From the NCBI GenBank assembly GCA_002424705.1, contig DIKW01000105.1, forward strand, positions 34,182-61,415: a DNA stretch of 27,234 nucleotides, in the 5' to 3' direction. The first letter of the stretch is position 1, and each line of letters opens with the position of its first letter. The notes under the pieces are model-generated. The model did no database searches. It was not told the origin of the DNA and saw only the letters and a program-made list of their open reading frames with translations. The position numbers and the translations under genes were made by a program. The stretch comes from Geobacter sp. UBA5608. GTDB taxonomy: Bacteria > Desulfobacterota > Desulfuromonadia > Geobacterales > Pseudopelobacteraceae. Of this stretch, positions 1-7,517 are shown piece by piece.

Positions 1-38
1 AAGCTGGCCTGACGGGACAGCTGTTTGCAGAGCAGCCA

Positions 39-146
39 CTAAAAAAGCGGGCGTCCCGGATGGGGCGCCCGCTTTCGTTTGGCATCGTCTCGCAACAGGT
101 ATCGCAGGTCGTGGCTGCTGTCAGGCAGTGCGACCGGCTTTTTCAT
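39..146 (-). CDS. Possible 35-residue small protein overlapping the terminator
   Basis: An ATG at 146 reads through 35 codons to a TAG at 39-41. It begins MKKPVALPDSSHD and is basic toward its end (KRKRAPHPGRP). A good Shine-Dalgarno AGGAG (154-158) lies seven bases upstream of the ATG, which is the main reason to list it. It is the next open frame after vapC in the same direction, about 100 bp downstream. Against it, its last dozen codons and its stop are made of the terminator hairpin, and I recognise no family. It could be a short peptide, a degraded gene end or chance. Confidence 0.3.
   Translation of the reverse strand: MKKPVALPDSSHDLRYLLRDDAKRKRAPHPGRPLF
41..75 (-). terminator. Intrinsic terminator downstream of the vapBC direction
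   Basis: A 14-bp stem (44-57 with 62-75, one G-T wobble) closes a four-base loop. Read on the minus strand it is followed by six T residues (41-46 on the plus strand are all A), the classic intrinsic form. It would end transcription arriving from the vapBC side. On the plus strand the trailing T-run is poor (CGTTT), so minus-strand use is the better reading. Confidence 0.8.
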
Positions 147-243
147 CAGCCATCTCCTGTGGCTTGGTGTATGCAAAATCAGAAAGGCATAAGGTTTTAT
201 TTAAGTTATAAACTTGTCTCGTTGTACTCCTGGTGCCTTTCTC

Positions 244-639
244 TTACCAGACGATCTGGAGCCCGCTGACATCAGCCAGTTTTTTGTCCGAGGTGACCAG
301 TCGTGCCTTACTTAGCATTGCTGTTGCGGCAATCAGCCGGTCGGCCGGATCGCCGTGTGAGCAAAAATTGGTTTGTACGCTTTTTGCTGCAATTTCCGGT
401 GTGACGGGCTGCACTTTGATGGCGCGTGCTGCCAGCACGAGCTGGATGAAGGTCTTTGGATCAGTGCCCGGATCAATGCGGCCTTTGGATATCAGCATGG
501 CGATCTCCCACAGCGATATATCCGCACAGGCAAGCCTGCCCGCCTTGTCAGCCTGTTTGATTGCGGCACTTGCCTTAGCACTGAGCCGTTCTGGGGTCAG
601 CGCATCAAAGATCAGGGCGCAGGTATCAAGGATCAGCAC
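244..639 (-). CDS. vapC: VapC-family PIN-domain toxin (ribonuclease)
   Basis: A 131-residue PIN-domain protein. PIN toxins of this type are Mg-dependent endoribonucleases that cleave tRNA or rRNA when not held by their antitoxin. The acidic residues expected at the active site are visible: Asp5 in LILDTC, Glu45 in SLWEIAM, Asp100 in GDPADRLIAATA and Asp118 in VTSDKKL. I chose the GTG at 639 because GGGAGG lies six bases upstream and the protein then begins directly with the PIN strand. An upstream in-frame ATG at 660 has no Shine-Dalgarno. The start overlaps the end of the antitoxin gene by 14 bp, indicating translational coupling. The family is clear; the RNA target cannot be read from sequence. 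Confidence 0.9.
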   Translation of the reverse strand: MLILDTCALIFDALTPERLSAKASAAIKQADKAGRLACADISLWEIAMLISKGRIDPGTDPKTFIQLVLAARAIKVQPVTPEIAAKSVQTNFCSHGDPADRLIAATAMLSKARLVTSDKKLADVSGLQIVW

Positions 640-865
640 GCTCGGCCTCCCACTCGACATCAACCGGCGAAACAACGTCGCCAACGTGGCAATGGACACG
701 CAGCGCCTGTAGTTGTTCCTTTGCGCTTAAGCGCGTATCCTCCGGCGGAACCAGCCGGGCAACTTCCCGGCCGCGGGAGGTGAGAGAGAGCCCCTCTCCC
801 TGGCGGACCTTGCCCAGATATTCAGGGATATGTTTGCGAAAAACAGTTACAGGTACCTGTTGCAT
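626..865 (-). CDS. Phd/YefM-type antitoxin partner of VapC
   Basis: A 79-residue protein with the Phd/YefM N-terminal DNA-binding pattern (QVPVTVFRKHIPEYLGKVRQGE, then SLTSRGREVARLVPPE at about residues 27-42) and an acidic C-terminal tail (VEWEAERADP) suited to toxin binding. Such antitoxins neutralise the toxin by direct contact and repress their own promoter. The ATG at 865 is preferred: GAGGTG stands six bases upstream. A GTG at 874 in the same frame lies within that Shine-Dalgarno and would add three residues. It is the first gene of the pair, overlaps the toxin start by 14 bp, and has a well-formed promoter with repeated heptamers just upstream. Confidence 0.88.
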   Translation of the reverse strand: MQQVPVTVFRKHIPEYLGKVRQGEGLSLTSRGREVARLVPPEDTRLSAKEQLQALRVHCHVGDVVSPVDVEWEAERADP

Positions 866-879
866 TGTTGTCACCTCAC

Positions 880-910
880 GTGCATTAAATGTGCATTTGA
901 AGTGTACATT
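880..910. promoter_or_regulatory. Candidate antitoxin operator: three heptamer direct repeats
   Basis: GTGCATT at 880-886, GTGCATT at 891-897 and GTACATT at 904-910 are spaced 11 and 13 bp apart, about one helical turn. They cover the -10 box and the predicted start of the antitoxin promoter. Phd-type antitoxins usually autorepress from repeated sites in this position, so this is a plausible operator. Binding is inferred. Confidence 0.5.
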
Positions 911-929
911 TTATTATTCGGTTGGTCAA
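901..929 (-). promoter_or_regulatory. Sigma-70-type promoter of the antitoxin-toxin operon
   Basis: On the minus strand TTGACC (924-929) and TACACT (901-906) are separated by exactly 17 bp, with predicted transcription start near 894, about 30 bp before the antitoxin ATG. Confidence 0.65.
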
Positions 930-975
930 GAGGTTTGGGAGCAAACCGGTACAACAGAGCAGTAACCGCAGCACC

Positions 976-992
976 AACATTGCGGAAATGTT
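976..992. promoter_or_regulatory. Palindromic box A (AACnTTnCnGnAAnGTT) upstream of the WMTDP operon
   Basis: This 17-bp interrupted palindrome matches the motif at all 12 fixed positions. Across 20 bp it matches boxes C and D at 17 positions. It ends about 62 bp before the start at 1055. A weak -10-like TACGGT follows at 1022-1027, placing the box centre near -50, where an activator next to a poor -35 could bind. Confidence 0.55.
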
Positions 993-1054
993 TCTAAAAG
1001 GCTTTGGGGATCTGTACATGCTACGGTGAAATCACCACAAAGAGGGGGTGAGCT

Positions 1055-1540
1055 ATGGAGCTAATTGTCATCGGCAGTGTCGGCGTGGTGGTGGCTGTGC
1101 TGCTGTTCAGGGAGTTTGGCGGCAAGGGCACGTACGTTTCCGGATTTACCTCCAGCGCTTCTAGCTCGTTCAGTTCGGAAGATGACCTGCCAAGCAACTG
1201 GATGACCGATCCGGCCTATTTCTGGATGGTGGGTAATATCTACTACAGCCAGCACCAGGATCAGCTCGATGGGGACAGCAGCGACTGGATGACTGATCCG
1301 TCCCAGTCCTACCTGCCGGGCAATATTTACCACCAGGATGACTCGTCAAGCGCATCCTGTTCCTGCACTGGTAGTGACTGGATGACCGACCCGTGCTGTT
1401 CTTACATGCCCGGTAATATCTACCATGACGATCATTTCAGTTCCAGCAGCACCCTTTCAAGCGACGATACGTGGTCGTCATCAAGCACGAGCAGCTTTGA
1501 TGATGGCTGGTTTAGCAGCAGCTCCTTCAACGATGATTGA
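1055..1540 (+). CDS. Membrane-anchored Ser/Asp-rich protein with three WMTDP-GNIY repeats
   Basis: 161 residues; I do not recognise a family. One hydrophobic segment at residues 3-18 should act as an N-terminal membrane anchor or uncleaved signal. The rest is polar and low in complexity. Three repeats of the form WMTDPxxxxYx.GNIY lie at residues 49-63, 78-92 and 109-123 (the first has W in place of the inner Y). They are separated by acidic, Ser-rich spacers with a CSC pair, and a Ser/Asp tail follows (129-161). The DNA of the repeats has diverged at many third positions while the protein motif is held, suggesting selection on the motif. The start has a strong GAGGGGGTG Shine-Dalgarno. It leads a three-gene cassette (1055-2425) and has a palindromic box upstream. 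Function unknown. Confidence 0.8.
   Translation: MELIVIGSVGVVVAVLLFREFGGKGTYVSGFTSSASSSFSSEDDLPSNWMTDPAYFWMVGNIYYSQHQDQLDGDSSDWMTDPSQSYLPGNIYHQDDSSSASCSCTGSDWMTDPCCSYMPGNIYHDDHFSSSSTLSSDDTWSSSSTSSFDDGWFSSSSFNDD
1199..1423 (+). repeat. Three in-frame WMTDP...GNIY protein repeats
   Basis: Units begin at 1199, 1286 and 1379, each encoding Trp-Met-Thr-Asp-Pro, a variable stretch of seven residues, then Gly-Asn-Ile-Tyr. Start-to-start distances are 29 and 31 codons. Sequences between units differ, so only the motif is conserved. Confidence 0.85.
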
Positions 1541-1549
1541 GGACATGCC

Positions 1550-2122
1550 ATGTATGACATTATTGCAGTCGGTATCGCCATAGCAGGCAGTCTTGCGCTG
1601 CTGTGGTGGCGTCTCTGCCAAGACAAACGACATGAAGAGAAATTTTTCTATAACCGTACTAATGACCTGCGGCAGCAGTTCAGAGGACTGAAATACTGCT
1701 ACTACCCTTCCGTTGTGTCACGGCATATCACCTATGCATGTGAGATAATGCGACTACTGATGTGGCGCTATGGTTGTGTCTGTCTGTGGCTATGGGGTGG
1801 CATTTGGGGGTTGCGTAATGGTGCGCCTTTTCTAGAAAAGCCGTCCTATATGTTCAATATAGCGTTGGTCGTGGTTGCATTTTTTACGCCTGCTGTGTTG
1901 CTGGGGTTGGCATACCTCACAGTCGGCAGTTCTGTGGTCATCACCTTAGCAGGCGTAATAATTGCCTATATCGGATACGGCAGCTATCAACTGGGTGGTG
2001 TTTGGGGGATTGGCGTGAGCATTCTCATTGGCTGGCTATTGATCAAGGCTCCTGGTCCTTGCTGGTGCTATAACAATTGGTATTGGCGATACTACTATTA
2101 TTACTCAGATCAAAACAGGTGA
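1550..2122 (+). CDS. Polytopic membrane protein with aromatic-rich C-terminus
   Basis: 190 residues with no family I can name. Hydrophobic segments appear at about residues 3-20, 77-92, 102-123, 126-145 and 148-166, so it is an integral membrane protein with a charged cytoplasmic-type stretch at 22-50. The last 25 residues are very unusual: PGPCWCYNNWYWRYYYYYSDQNR is almost all Cys, Trp and Tyr up to a short polar end. The start follows the repeat-protein gene by nine bases with GAGG seven bases upstream of the ATG, so the two are probably co-transcribed. The next gene follows after six bases. Function unknown; the context suggests a partner of the repeat protein and the lipoprotein in one envelope assembly. 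Confidence 0.75.
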   Translation: MYDIIAVGIAIAGSLALLWWRLCQDKRHEEKFFYNRTNDLRQQFRGLKYCYYPSVVSRHITYACEIMRLLMWRYGCVCLWLWGGIWGLRNGAPFLEKPSYMFNIALVVVAFFTPAVLLGLAYLTVGSSVVITLAGVIIAYIGYGSYQLGGVWGIGVSILIGWLLIKAPGPCWCYNNWYWRYYYYYSDQNR

Positions 2123-2128
2123 TAAAAG

Positions 2129-2425
2129 ATGAGGATTTGGATGAGAAAGACGTTCAAACGACCTGCGACACTCTTTGTTTTCCTCGCTTTGGCCTGCATG
2201 CAGGTAGGCTGCAGCAGTATGACGGTACGGGATGTCGGGATCGGCATGCAGCTCGGCAGCTTGGGAGGACATGGTGGGATATTGGATCCCATCATCTGGG
2301 GAACCGGTGTCGTACTTGAGCAGATCGGCGATGCCGCAGGCCGTCGCGGCTACACATCTATCGACGAGGACGGCCCTGAGATTACCGTTCTTGAACCCAC
2401 GCCTTCCAGTCAGCCTGTTGATTGA
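2129..2425 (+). CDS. Small putative lipoprotein
   Basis: 98 residues. Basic residues (MRIWMRKTFKR) precede a hydrophobic core (ATLFVFLALACM) and a lipobox-like QVGC-SS with Cys at residue 28, so export and lipidation are likely, although Gln at the -3 position is not ideal. The mature part is Gly-rich around 39-55 and ends in an acidic, Pro/Ser-rich tail. An AGGTG precedes the first ATG by seven bases; an ATG four codons later (2141) also has a usable GAGG. Third gene of the cassette starting at 1055. No family recognised. Confidence 0.7.
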   Translation: MRIWMRKTFKRPATLFVFLALACMQVGCSSMTVRDVGIGMQLGSLGGHGGILDPIIWGTGVVLEQIGDAAGRRGYTSIDEDGPEITVLEPTPSSQPVD

Positions 2426-2446
2426 ACGCCGTCGATACTGTATAGA
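2418..2446 (+). promoter_or_regulatory. Candidate promoter of the CARF-TIR island
   Basis: TTGATT (2418-2423) and TATAGA (2441-2446) are 17 bp apart, with a predicted start near 2453. This falls between the lipoprotein stop and the CARF gene. It supports the ATG at 2473 as the true start because an ATG at 2446 would lie upstream of the transcript. Confidence 0.45.
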
Positions 2447-2472
2447 TGTTCAACTTCCACACCGGAGTCGTT

Positions 2473-3630
2473 ATGCCTTCCCTTAAACAATTTCGTGAAA
2501 TACTGATCTTCGTGGCCGGTGCCACGCCCCAGATCATCACCGAAACCATTTACGCCCTAGCCATGCAGAACCCGCCGGTCTATGCCGACGAGCTTCATAT
2601 CATTACCCATAGCCAAGGCAAGCAGCTTATCATGCAAAAGCTTGCTAAGGACGGAGTCTTGCAACAACTATGTAAGGAATATGGCCTTCCACGGTTGTCC
2701 TTGAGCGATGCCAATTTTCTGGTCATCACCGATCAGGAGGGAAACGAGCTCAGCGATATCCGCACGGTTGCCGATAATGAGCAGGCCGGAGATCAGATAG
2801 CCGCCTTTTTACGAGCAAAAGCAGCAGAGCCATCTGTGCGGTTGCATTGTTCGCTATCCGGCGGTCGTAAAACCATGACCCATTACATGGGCACTGCCTT
2901 CCAGCTCTTTGCCCGTCAGTGGGACAGGCTGTATCACGTTATGGTGGCACCTGAGTTTGAGAAGGTGGAACAGTTCTTCTACCCGCCCAAGCAGCCGCTG
3001 CAATTATCCGTAAAAAACCGTGCAGGCGAGGCCATCATCAACACTGCCGATGCTAATGTATCACTGGTGCAGCTGCCGATGATCCATCTGCGGGACAAGG
3101 TGCCAGCACAGGCAACCACTATCCGAGAGATCGTTGCTGAGGGGCAGAAAGAGATTGATATGGCCGCAACCCAACGGCCGGTTCGGATCAACCTGGCAGA
3201 GCGTACCCTCTACATAGGCGACACGCTGATCGACCTCTCACCGATCCAGTTGATGCTCTACACCACCTTCCTCAATCTCAAGCGCCAGCCTTGTCGGTTC
3301 AGTTCCCGCGACTACTGCCATGAATGCACGGCCTGTTTTATCCCCTTGGTTGAGCTGACCAGCAGTGAGGCCATCGAACAGATGGCAAAGGAGTACCAGG
3401 CCATCTATGGCAATGACCCCTTAAAGGCTGAGGAGCTGCTGGAAAAGTGGGATAGAAACCTTCAGACAGACCTGTTGCGACAGCAGATCAGCAAGATCAA
3501 CGCAGCCATTCGAGATGACCTGAATGACCCAACCCTGTTGCCGATCTACAAAGTGTCTACTGTTAAGCAGTACGGCAGCAGTCGGTATGGGGTGCGAGTG
3601 GAGAAGGGTAAGATTGTTATTGAATACTAA
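2473..3630 (+). CDS. CARF-domain protein, CRISPR-associated NE0113 family (TIGR02584-like)
   Basis: 385 residues. The first 175 match the NE0113-type CARF family: [14 protein letters not shown] at 16-29, HIITHSQGK at 42-50, the [15 protein letters not shown] block at 95-109, and the signature [15 protein letters not shown] at 126-140 followed by FFYPP (168-172). CARF folds bind cyclic oligoadenylates or related nucleotides; some are ring nucleases and some switch effectors. The C-terminal half has a helical, winged-helix-like part (about 240-275), a small Cys cluster (Cys282, Cys285, Cys288) and a charged helical region. The ATG at 2473 has GGAG five bases upstream. It precedes the TIR-STAND gene by 32 bp, so they are likely one operon. 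No cas10, cas7, cas6 or array is nearby, so it is either an orphan CARF or served from elsewhere. Ligand and activity are inferred. Confidence 0.88.
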   Translation: MPSLKQFREILIFVAGATPQIITETIYALAMQNPPVYADELHIITHSQGKQLIMQKLAKDGVLQQLCKEYGLPRLSLSDANFLVITDQEGNELSDIRTVADNEQAGDQIAAFLRAKAAEPSVRLHCSLSGGRKTMTHYMGTAFQLFARQWDRLYHVMVAPEFEKVEQFFYPPKQPLQLSVKNRAGEAIINTADANVSLVQLPMIHLRDKVPAQATTIREIVAEGQKEIDMAATQRPVRINLAERTLYIGDTLIDLSPIQLMLYTTFLNLKRQPCRFSSRDYCHECTACFIPLVELTSSEAIEQMAKEYQAIYGNDPLKAEELLEKWDRNLQTDLLRQQISKINAAIRDDLNDPTLLPIYKVSTVKQYGSSRYGVRVEKGKIVIEY

Positions 3631-3662
3631 AGGTTGAAAGCTTACGTGAACTGGAGCTTCTG

Positions 3663-6600
3663 ATGTCTGATATTGACCACTATGATTTCTTTGTTTCCTA
3701 CGCCAGAAGCGACAACGCTAACGGCTGGATATCGAACTTTGTTGAAGAGCTGCTGGCTGAACACCGCAAGTTTACCGCCGGTAGGGAATTGACTTATTTC
3801 ATTGATAAGGAAGAAATCGGCGCTGGTGCTGACTGGCAGCATACGCTTAACCACGGCATTGCCCATTCCAAGCTCTTTGTAGCCTTTATTTCTCCCAGTT
3901 ATTTTGCCAGCGAATGGTGCCGTAAAGAGTGGCGCGCTTGGATTGATGCCGAGATCGCCAAGCATATCTTCACCGCAGGAGTCCGCCCGGTGTACATCGT
4001 CGAGGTCCCGGGGCTTACAGATGGCGACAAAGTGTCAGGGCATGATTTTGCCAAAAAGATTGCCGACTTTTTGAATGTTTCTGAAAACGACAGAGTTAAA
4101 CTGCTTGTTGAAACACCTCCAGTAGTCAAACATCTTCGCCGCCGACAACTGACCCACAACCAGCCGTTTTGTGATGTTCACTCCTTTTATACAGAAGGTA
4201 TTGATACGCTCCGGCGTGACGACCTGCGCCAGGTACTCAGTAAACTGGCCCAAGATCTTGACCATCATGCAGAGCTGCTAGCTAAAGCAGAGGCCAGTGA
4301 TAGCACCATTCCGCCGTATAACCGCCATTTTTCCGGCCGTCTGGATGAACTGCTTCAGCTGCGGGAATGGCTCGATAAGGACGACAGAACCGGTGTCATT
4401 CACGGCGTCCATGGCTTGGGCGGAATCGGCAAGACCGAACTGGCCTACACCTATGCCCACGGCTATGCCAGCGCCTATCCGGGGGGGCGATATATAATCA
4501 AATGCGAGGGGAAAAACTCTTTGGCCGATGCCATACGAGTCGAGCATGAGTTCATTCAACGTTTTGACGACAAGATAAGCGATGAGCAGCGTAAAGACCC
4601 TGCAGAATACTATGCCGCGATTCTTTTCCACCTTGGCCGACGCATGGAACAGCTTGGTCATGTTTTGCTGCTACTGGACAATGTTACCGATCTGTCACTA
4701 CTCGCGCCGGAACAGACTGACGCACTAACCAAGCTTGGCCCTAAACTGCACTTGCTGGCAACCACACGACTTCCGGCACCGACAACCCCAAAAGATAGCT
4801 GGCTTTCGCTCGACCGTCTGCCGGATGAGGATGCCATTGAGTTGCTGGAAAAACATCGGCCATTTGAAAGTGATGAAGATCGGGAAGCCGCCTGGCAGAT
4901 TGTCAAACGGTTGGACGGTTTTACTTTGGCAATTGAACTCACAGCCGCTTATCTGGCCGCTAAGGAAAGTGTCAGTTATGCCAAAATGAGCGAGTATCTA
5001 GACATTGAAGCTCTCGAAAAAATGTCGAATAAATGTGATGTTAAGCTGAGACGTCACAATCATGAACGTAGTCTTTCAGCCATATTAAAATCGGTATTAG
5101 AAGGATTACAGCCTGCTGAACGACGCTTTATGGAGTATGTAGCCTTGTTGCCGCCGGATCAGGTTCCATTGCCTTGGCTGAAAGAGTTGGTAACGCATGA
5201 CTTTCCAGAACTGTCAGAGGAAGACCAGCTCGAAAATCCGTGGAATGAAGTGTGGCAAAAACTTGAGAAGTTATCGCTTATCAGCAGGACTAAGGAGGAT
5301 ACACCGGAACCAAGGATTTTCAGGGTGCATCGGTTGGTGCAGGAATTGGTATTGAAGAAAACGATTCAGATAGACCTACGTCAAGATATGATTGAAAAGC
5401 TTATTGAGGAGCGTATTGAGAGGTTGCTTAACGTAACAGAGTGGGTTGATGCAAAATGGGAACTTCTGCCCTTAGAACGTCTAGCACTTGTTTGGGCTGA
5501 ACATAAAAACAATTTGGCTCTTGGCCTCCTGAACAAAGTAACAATAAAACTATATGAACTTGGTGAGTGGGTTAGATTAGAACCGCTTTGTCAACTTGAA
5601 ATTTCTATTTCAGAAAAAGAACACGGATCTGATAGCACGAATACTGCTGCCTGCATAAGTACCTATGCAATGCTTTTAAAATCAACTGGTCGTATTTCAG
5701 CGGCTGAAATGTTGTTAAAAAGAGCCTTGGATATTGATGAAAAGGTATATGGTCCAAATCATCCTTTGGTCGCTACCAGACTTAATAATCTTGCTAGCCT
5801 ATATTTTGAAGATTTACAAAATTACGAAGAAGCTGAAAATCTTATCCGAAGGGCAATTGCTATAGGAAATATAAGTTTGGGGGAATTTCACCCTGATGTA
5901 ACCATCTACATAAATAGTCTTGCATCACTACTAAATGCTACGAATCGACGGTTAGAAGCTGAGCCTTATATGAGAAAGGCTCTAGCTATAGATGAGCATA
6001 ATTTTGGTAATAACCACCATCGTGTCGCTACTAGGCTCCACAATCTGGCAATGTTACTGATCGAAAGCAATAGGTTTGATGAAGCCGAAGTATATGCGCG
6101 TAAGTCATTACTAATTGATAAGCAATGCTATGGAGATGAACACCATAGAATATCGTCTGGCCTCAACGCATTAGCTCTAATACTTAGAGCTAAAGGTGAA
6201 TTATCAGAAGCCGAATCTCTACTGCGCAGTGCATTAAATATTGATGAAAAAATATATGGGCTTATACATCGTAAAACTGCAATCAGGATGAGTGAATTAG
6301 GTGAGTTATTGCGAGTATTAAAACGGTTTGCTGAGGCAGAAGAGTATATACGTAAGGCGTTAGCGATAATGGAGCAAATCCATGGACCTGACAGCCAATC
6401 TCTTGCCATTTATCTTGCAAATTTGTCTACGGTACTAAGAGAGCAGAATAAATACAGCGAAGCATGGCAAACAATAGCGAGAGAGATAGATATATATCTA
6501 ATTTATACTATTAATAATAAAAAAAACCATGCTTGGCTGGTTGATTCAATTGCAAGCTACGCTTTTGTTATGCATTCACAAAATAAAAATACTAAGTCTA

Positions 6601-7070
6601 TTATAACAGGAATAAATGAAATATTTAATAAACGTGGAGTTGTCTTTAAAAAAGAATTAATGAACTTAAATTTATTACTTCTATTGATCCAAAAATGTAT
6701 TTATGAGCAAAAATATGACGAGGCTAAAGATTACTATATATTAGCAATAAGTAAATCAGATAGTTCGCACGAAGATTTAATATATTTAGCAACAAATAAT
6801 CTAATAAATGTGTTTGCGTCTAATAAGGAAATCAATGAATGCTCAGAGGTATTGGTTCATTACATTCAATTTTTGAGCAATACTGTTAAAAATGATGAAT
6901 TGATAAAAAACAAAACTGCGCACTTGATCAATAGGCTTAAGGAGTCGCAAGGAAATTCTGCTATCAAACAAGCAAAAAAACATGCGCCTGCACATGTAGA
7001 TAAAGTAGGACGTAATGATCCTTGCCCCTGCGGTAGTGGCAAGAAATATAAAAAATGCTGTGGTGCTTGA
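3663..7070 (+). CDS. TIR / NB-ARC / TPR / SEC-C STAND protein (putative antiphage NLR-like)
   Basis: 1135 residues in four parts. The TIR domain (about 5-120) has [11 protein letters not shown] and SEWCRKEW, where Glu89 fits the catalytic Glu of NAD-cleaving TIRs. The NB-ARC part (about 220-565) has P-loop GLGGIGKT (251-258), Walker B LLLLDN (335-340), a TTR sensor (367-369), a GFTLAIEL helix replacing GLPLA, and VHRLVQ (555-560) in the MHD position. A run of about seven kinesin-light-chain-like TPRs (about 655-945) is the probable recognition region. After a low-complexity helical stretch, a SEC-C zinc motif, [13 protein letters not shown], closes the protein. Family knowledge suggests ligand binding drives oligomerisation and TIR-mediated NAD depletion. 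GGAG sits six bases before the ATG. GC falls sharply from the N- to the C-terminal half, a sign of module exchange. Confidence 0.92.
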   Translation: MSDIDHYDFFVSYARSDNANGWISNFVEELLAEHRKFTAGRELTYFIDKEEIGAGADWQHTLNHGIAHSKLFVAFISPSYFASEWCRKEWRAWIDAEIAKHIFTAGVRPVYIVEVPGLTDGDKVSGHDFAKKIADFLNVSENDRVKLLVETPPVVKHLRRRQLTHNQPFCDVHSFYTEGIDTLRRDDLRQVLSKLAQDLDHHAELLAKAEASDSTIPPYNRHFSGRLDELLQLREWLDKDDRTGVIHGVHGLGGIGKTELAYTYAHGYASAYPGGRYIIKCEGKNSLADAIRVEHEFIQRFDDKISDEQRKDPAEYYAAILFHLGRRMEQLGHVLLLLDNVTDLSLLAPEQTDALTKLGPKLHLLATTRLPAPTTPKDSWLSLDRLPDEDAIELLEKHRPFESDEDREAAWQIVKRLDGFTLAIELTAAYLAAKESVSYAKMSEYLDIEALEKMSNKCDVKLRRHNHERSLSAILKSVLEGLQPAERRFMEYVALLPPDQVPLPWLKELVTHDFPELSEEDQLENPWNEVWQKLEKLSLISRTKEDTPEPRIFRVHRLVQELVLKKTIQIDLRQDMIEKLIEERIERLLNVTEWVDAKWELLPLERLALVWAEHKNNLALGLLNKVTIKLYELGEWVRLEPLCQLEISISEKEHGSDSTNTAACISTYAMLLKSTGRISAAEMLLKRALDIDEKVYGPNHPLVATRLNNLASLYFEDLQNYEEAENLIRRAIAIGNISLGEFHPDVTIYINSLASLLNATNRRLEAEPYMRKALAIDEHNFGNNHHRVATRLHNLAMLLIESNRFDEAEVYARKSLLIDKQCYGDEHHRISSGLNALALILRAKGELSEAESLLRSALNIDEKIYGLIHRKTAIRMSELGELLRVLKRFAEAEEYIRKALAIMEQIHGPDSQSLAIYLANLSTVLREQNKYSEAWQTIAREIDIYLIYTINNKKNHAWLVDSIASYAFVMHSQNKNTKSIITGINEIFNKRGVVFKKELMNLNLLLLLIQKCIYEQKYDEAKDYYILAISKSDSSHEDLIYLATNNLINVFASNKEINECSEVLVHYIQFLSNTVKNDELIKNKTAHLINRLKESQGNSAIKQAKKHAPAHVDKVGRNDPCPCGSGKKYKKCCGA

Positions 7071-7095
7071 TGCTTTTTATCAATTTGGGGCTTAT

Positions 7096-7515
7096 ATGAT
7101 CGATAGTGAATTAATAAATGAAAAAGAAATTATAGAAGAGTGCTTAATTTACCAAAGTACTATGAATAATGTTGTCGGAATCATTCTATTCACTATTGGT
7201 GTAAGCTGCATAGGTACTCCGAATCCTCAAAGGATGGCACTTGTAGGATTAGGGCTTGTATTTCCAATGTTATTCTATGCTAGCCAGCAATTTCCTCCAA
7301 CAATTAAAGCCCTTAGGCAACTGAAGAGAGAAACAAAAAGCGTCGAAATTTCAGATATCTTATGTCGTGTAGAAAACAAGCATTTGAATTATAAAATCTT
7401 ATTATCTAAATATCTTATATACCTCATAGGGGTGCTTTTCTATACATTAGTGCTGTTTTGTGAAGGCTTTATATGTTGGATAAAAACCATTCCTGCTTCT
7501 TATAATGGTTGTTGA
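7096..7515 (+). CDS. Small membrane protein between the STAND and SLOG genes
   Basis: 139 residues, no family recognised. A short acidic N-terminus (MIDSELINEKEIIEE) precedes hydrophobic segments at about 24-43, 47-63 and 107-131, so two or three membrane helices are likely, with a charged loop between. The frame is open back to 7015 inside the STAND gene, but the ATG at 7096 follows that gene's stop by 25 bp and has a weak GGGG upstream. It ends at 7515, two bases before the next ATG. It is very AT-rich (18 of 60 bases G or C at 7141-7200), like the end of the STAND gene and unlike the SLOG gene, so it may have arrived with the STAND C-terminus. It could be a membrane partner of the system. 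Confidence 0.65.
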   Translation: MIDSELINEKEIIEECLIYQSTMNNVVGIILFTIGVSCIGTPNPQRMALVGLGLVFPMLFYASQQFPPTIKALRQLKRETKSVEISDILCRVENKHLNYKILLSKYLIYLIGVLFYTLVLFCEGFICWIKTIPASYNGC

Positions 7516-7517
7516 AA

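Noticed and set aside
60..269. Plus-strand open frame of 69 codons at the left end
   Set aside because: It starts inside the terminator hairpin, has no Shine-Dalgarno and no protein-like pattern.
373..783. Plus-strand open frames across the vapC-antitoxin pair
   Set aside because: They lie antisense to two recognisable genes and show no family features.
1199..1423. Regularly spaced repeats that could suggest a CRISPR array near a CARF gene
   Set aside because: The repeats are conserved only at protein level, are in frame within one gene, and their DNA differs at many positions. No array with identical repeats was seen anywhere in the window.
2446..2472. Upstream ATG for the CARF gene
   Set aside because: It overlaps the predicted -10 box and has no Shine-Dalgarno; the ATG at 2473 has GGAG at five bases and begins just before the CARF strand.
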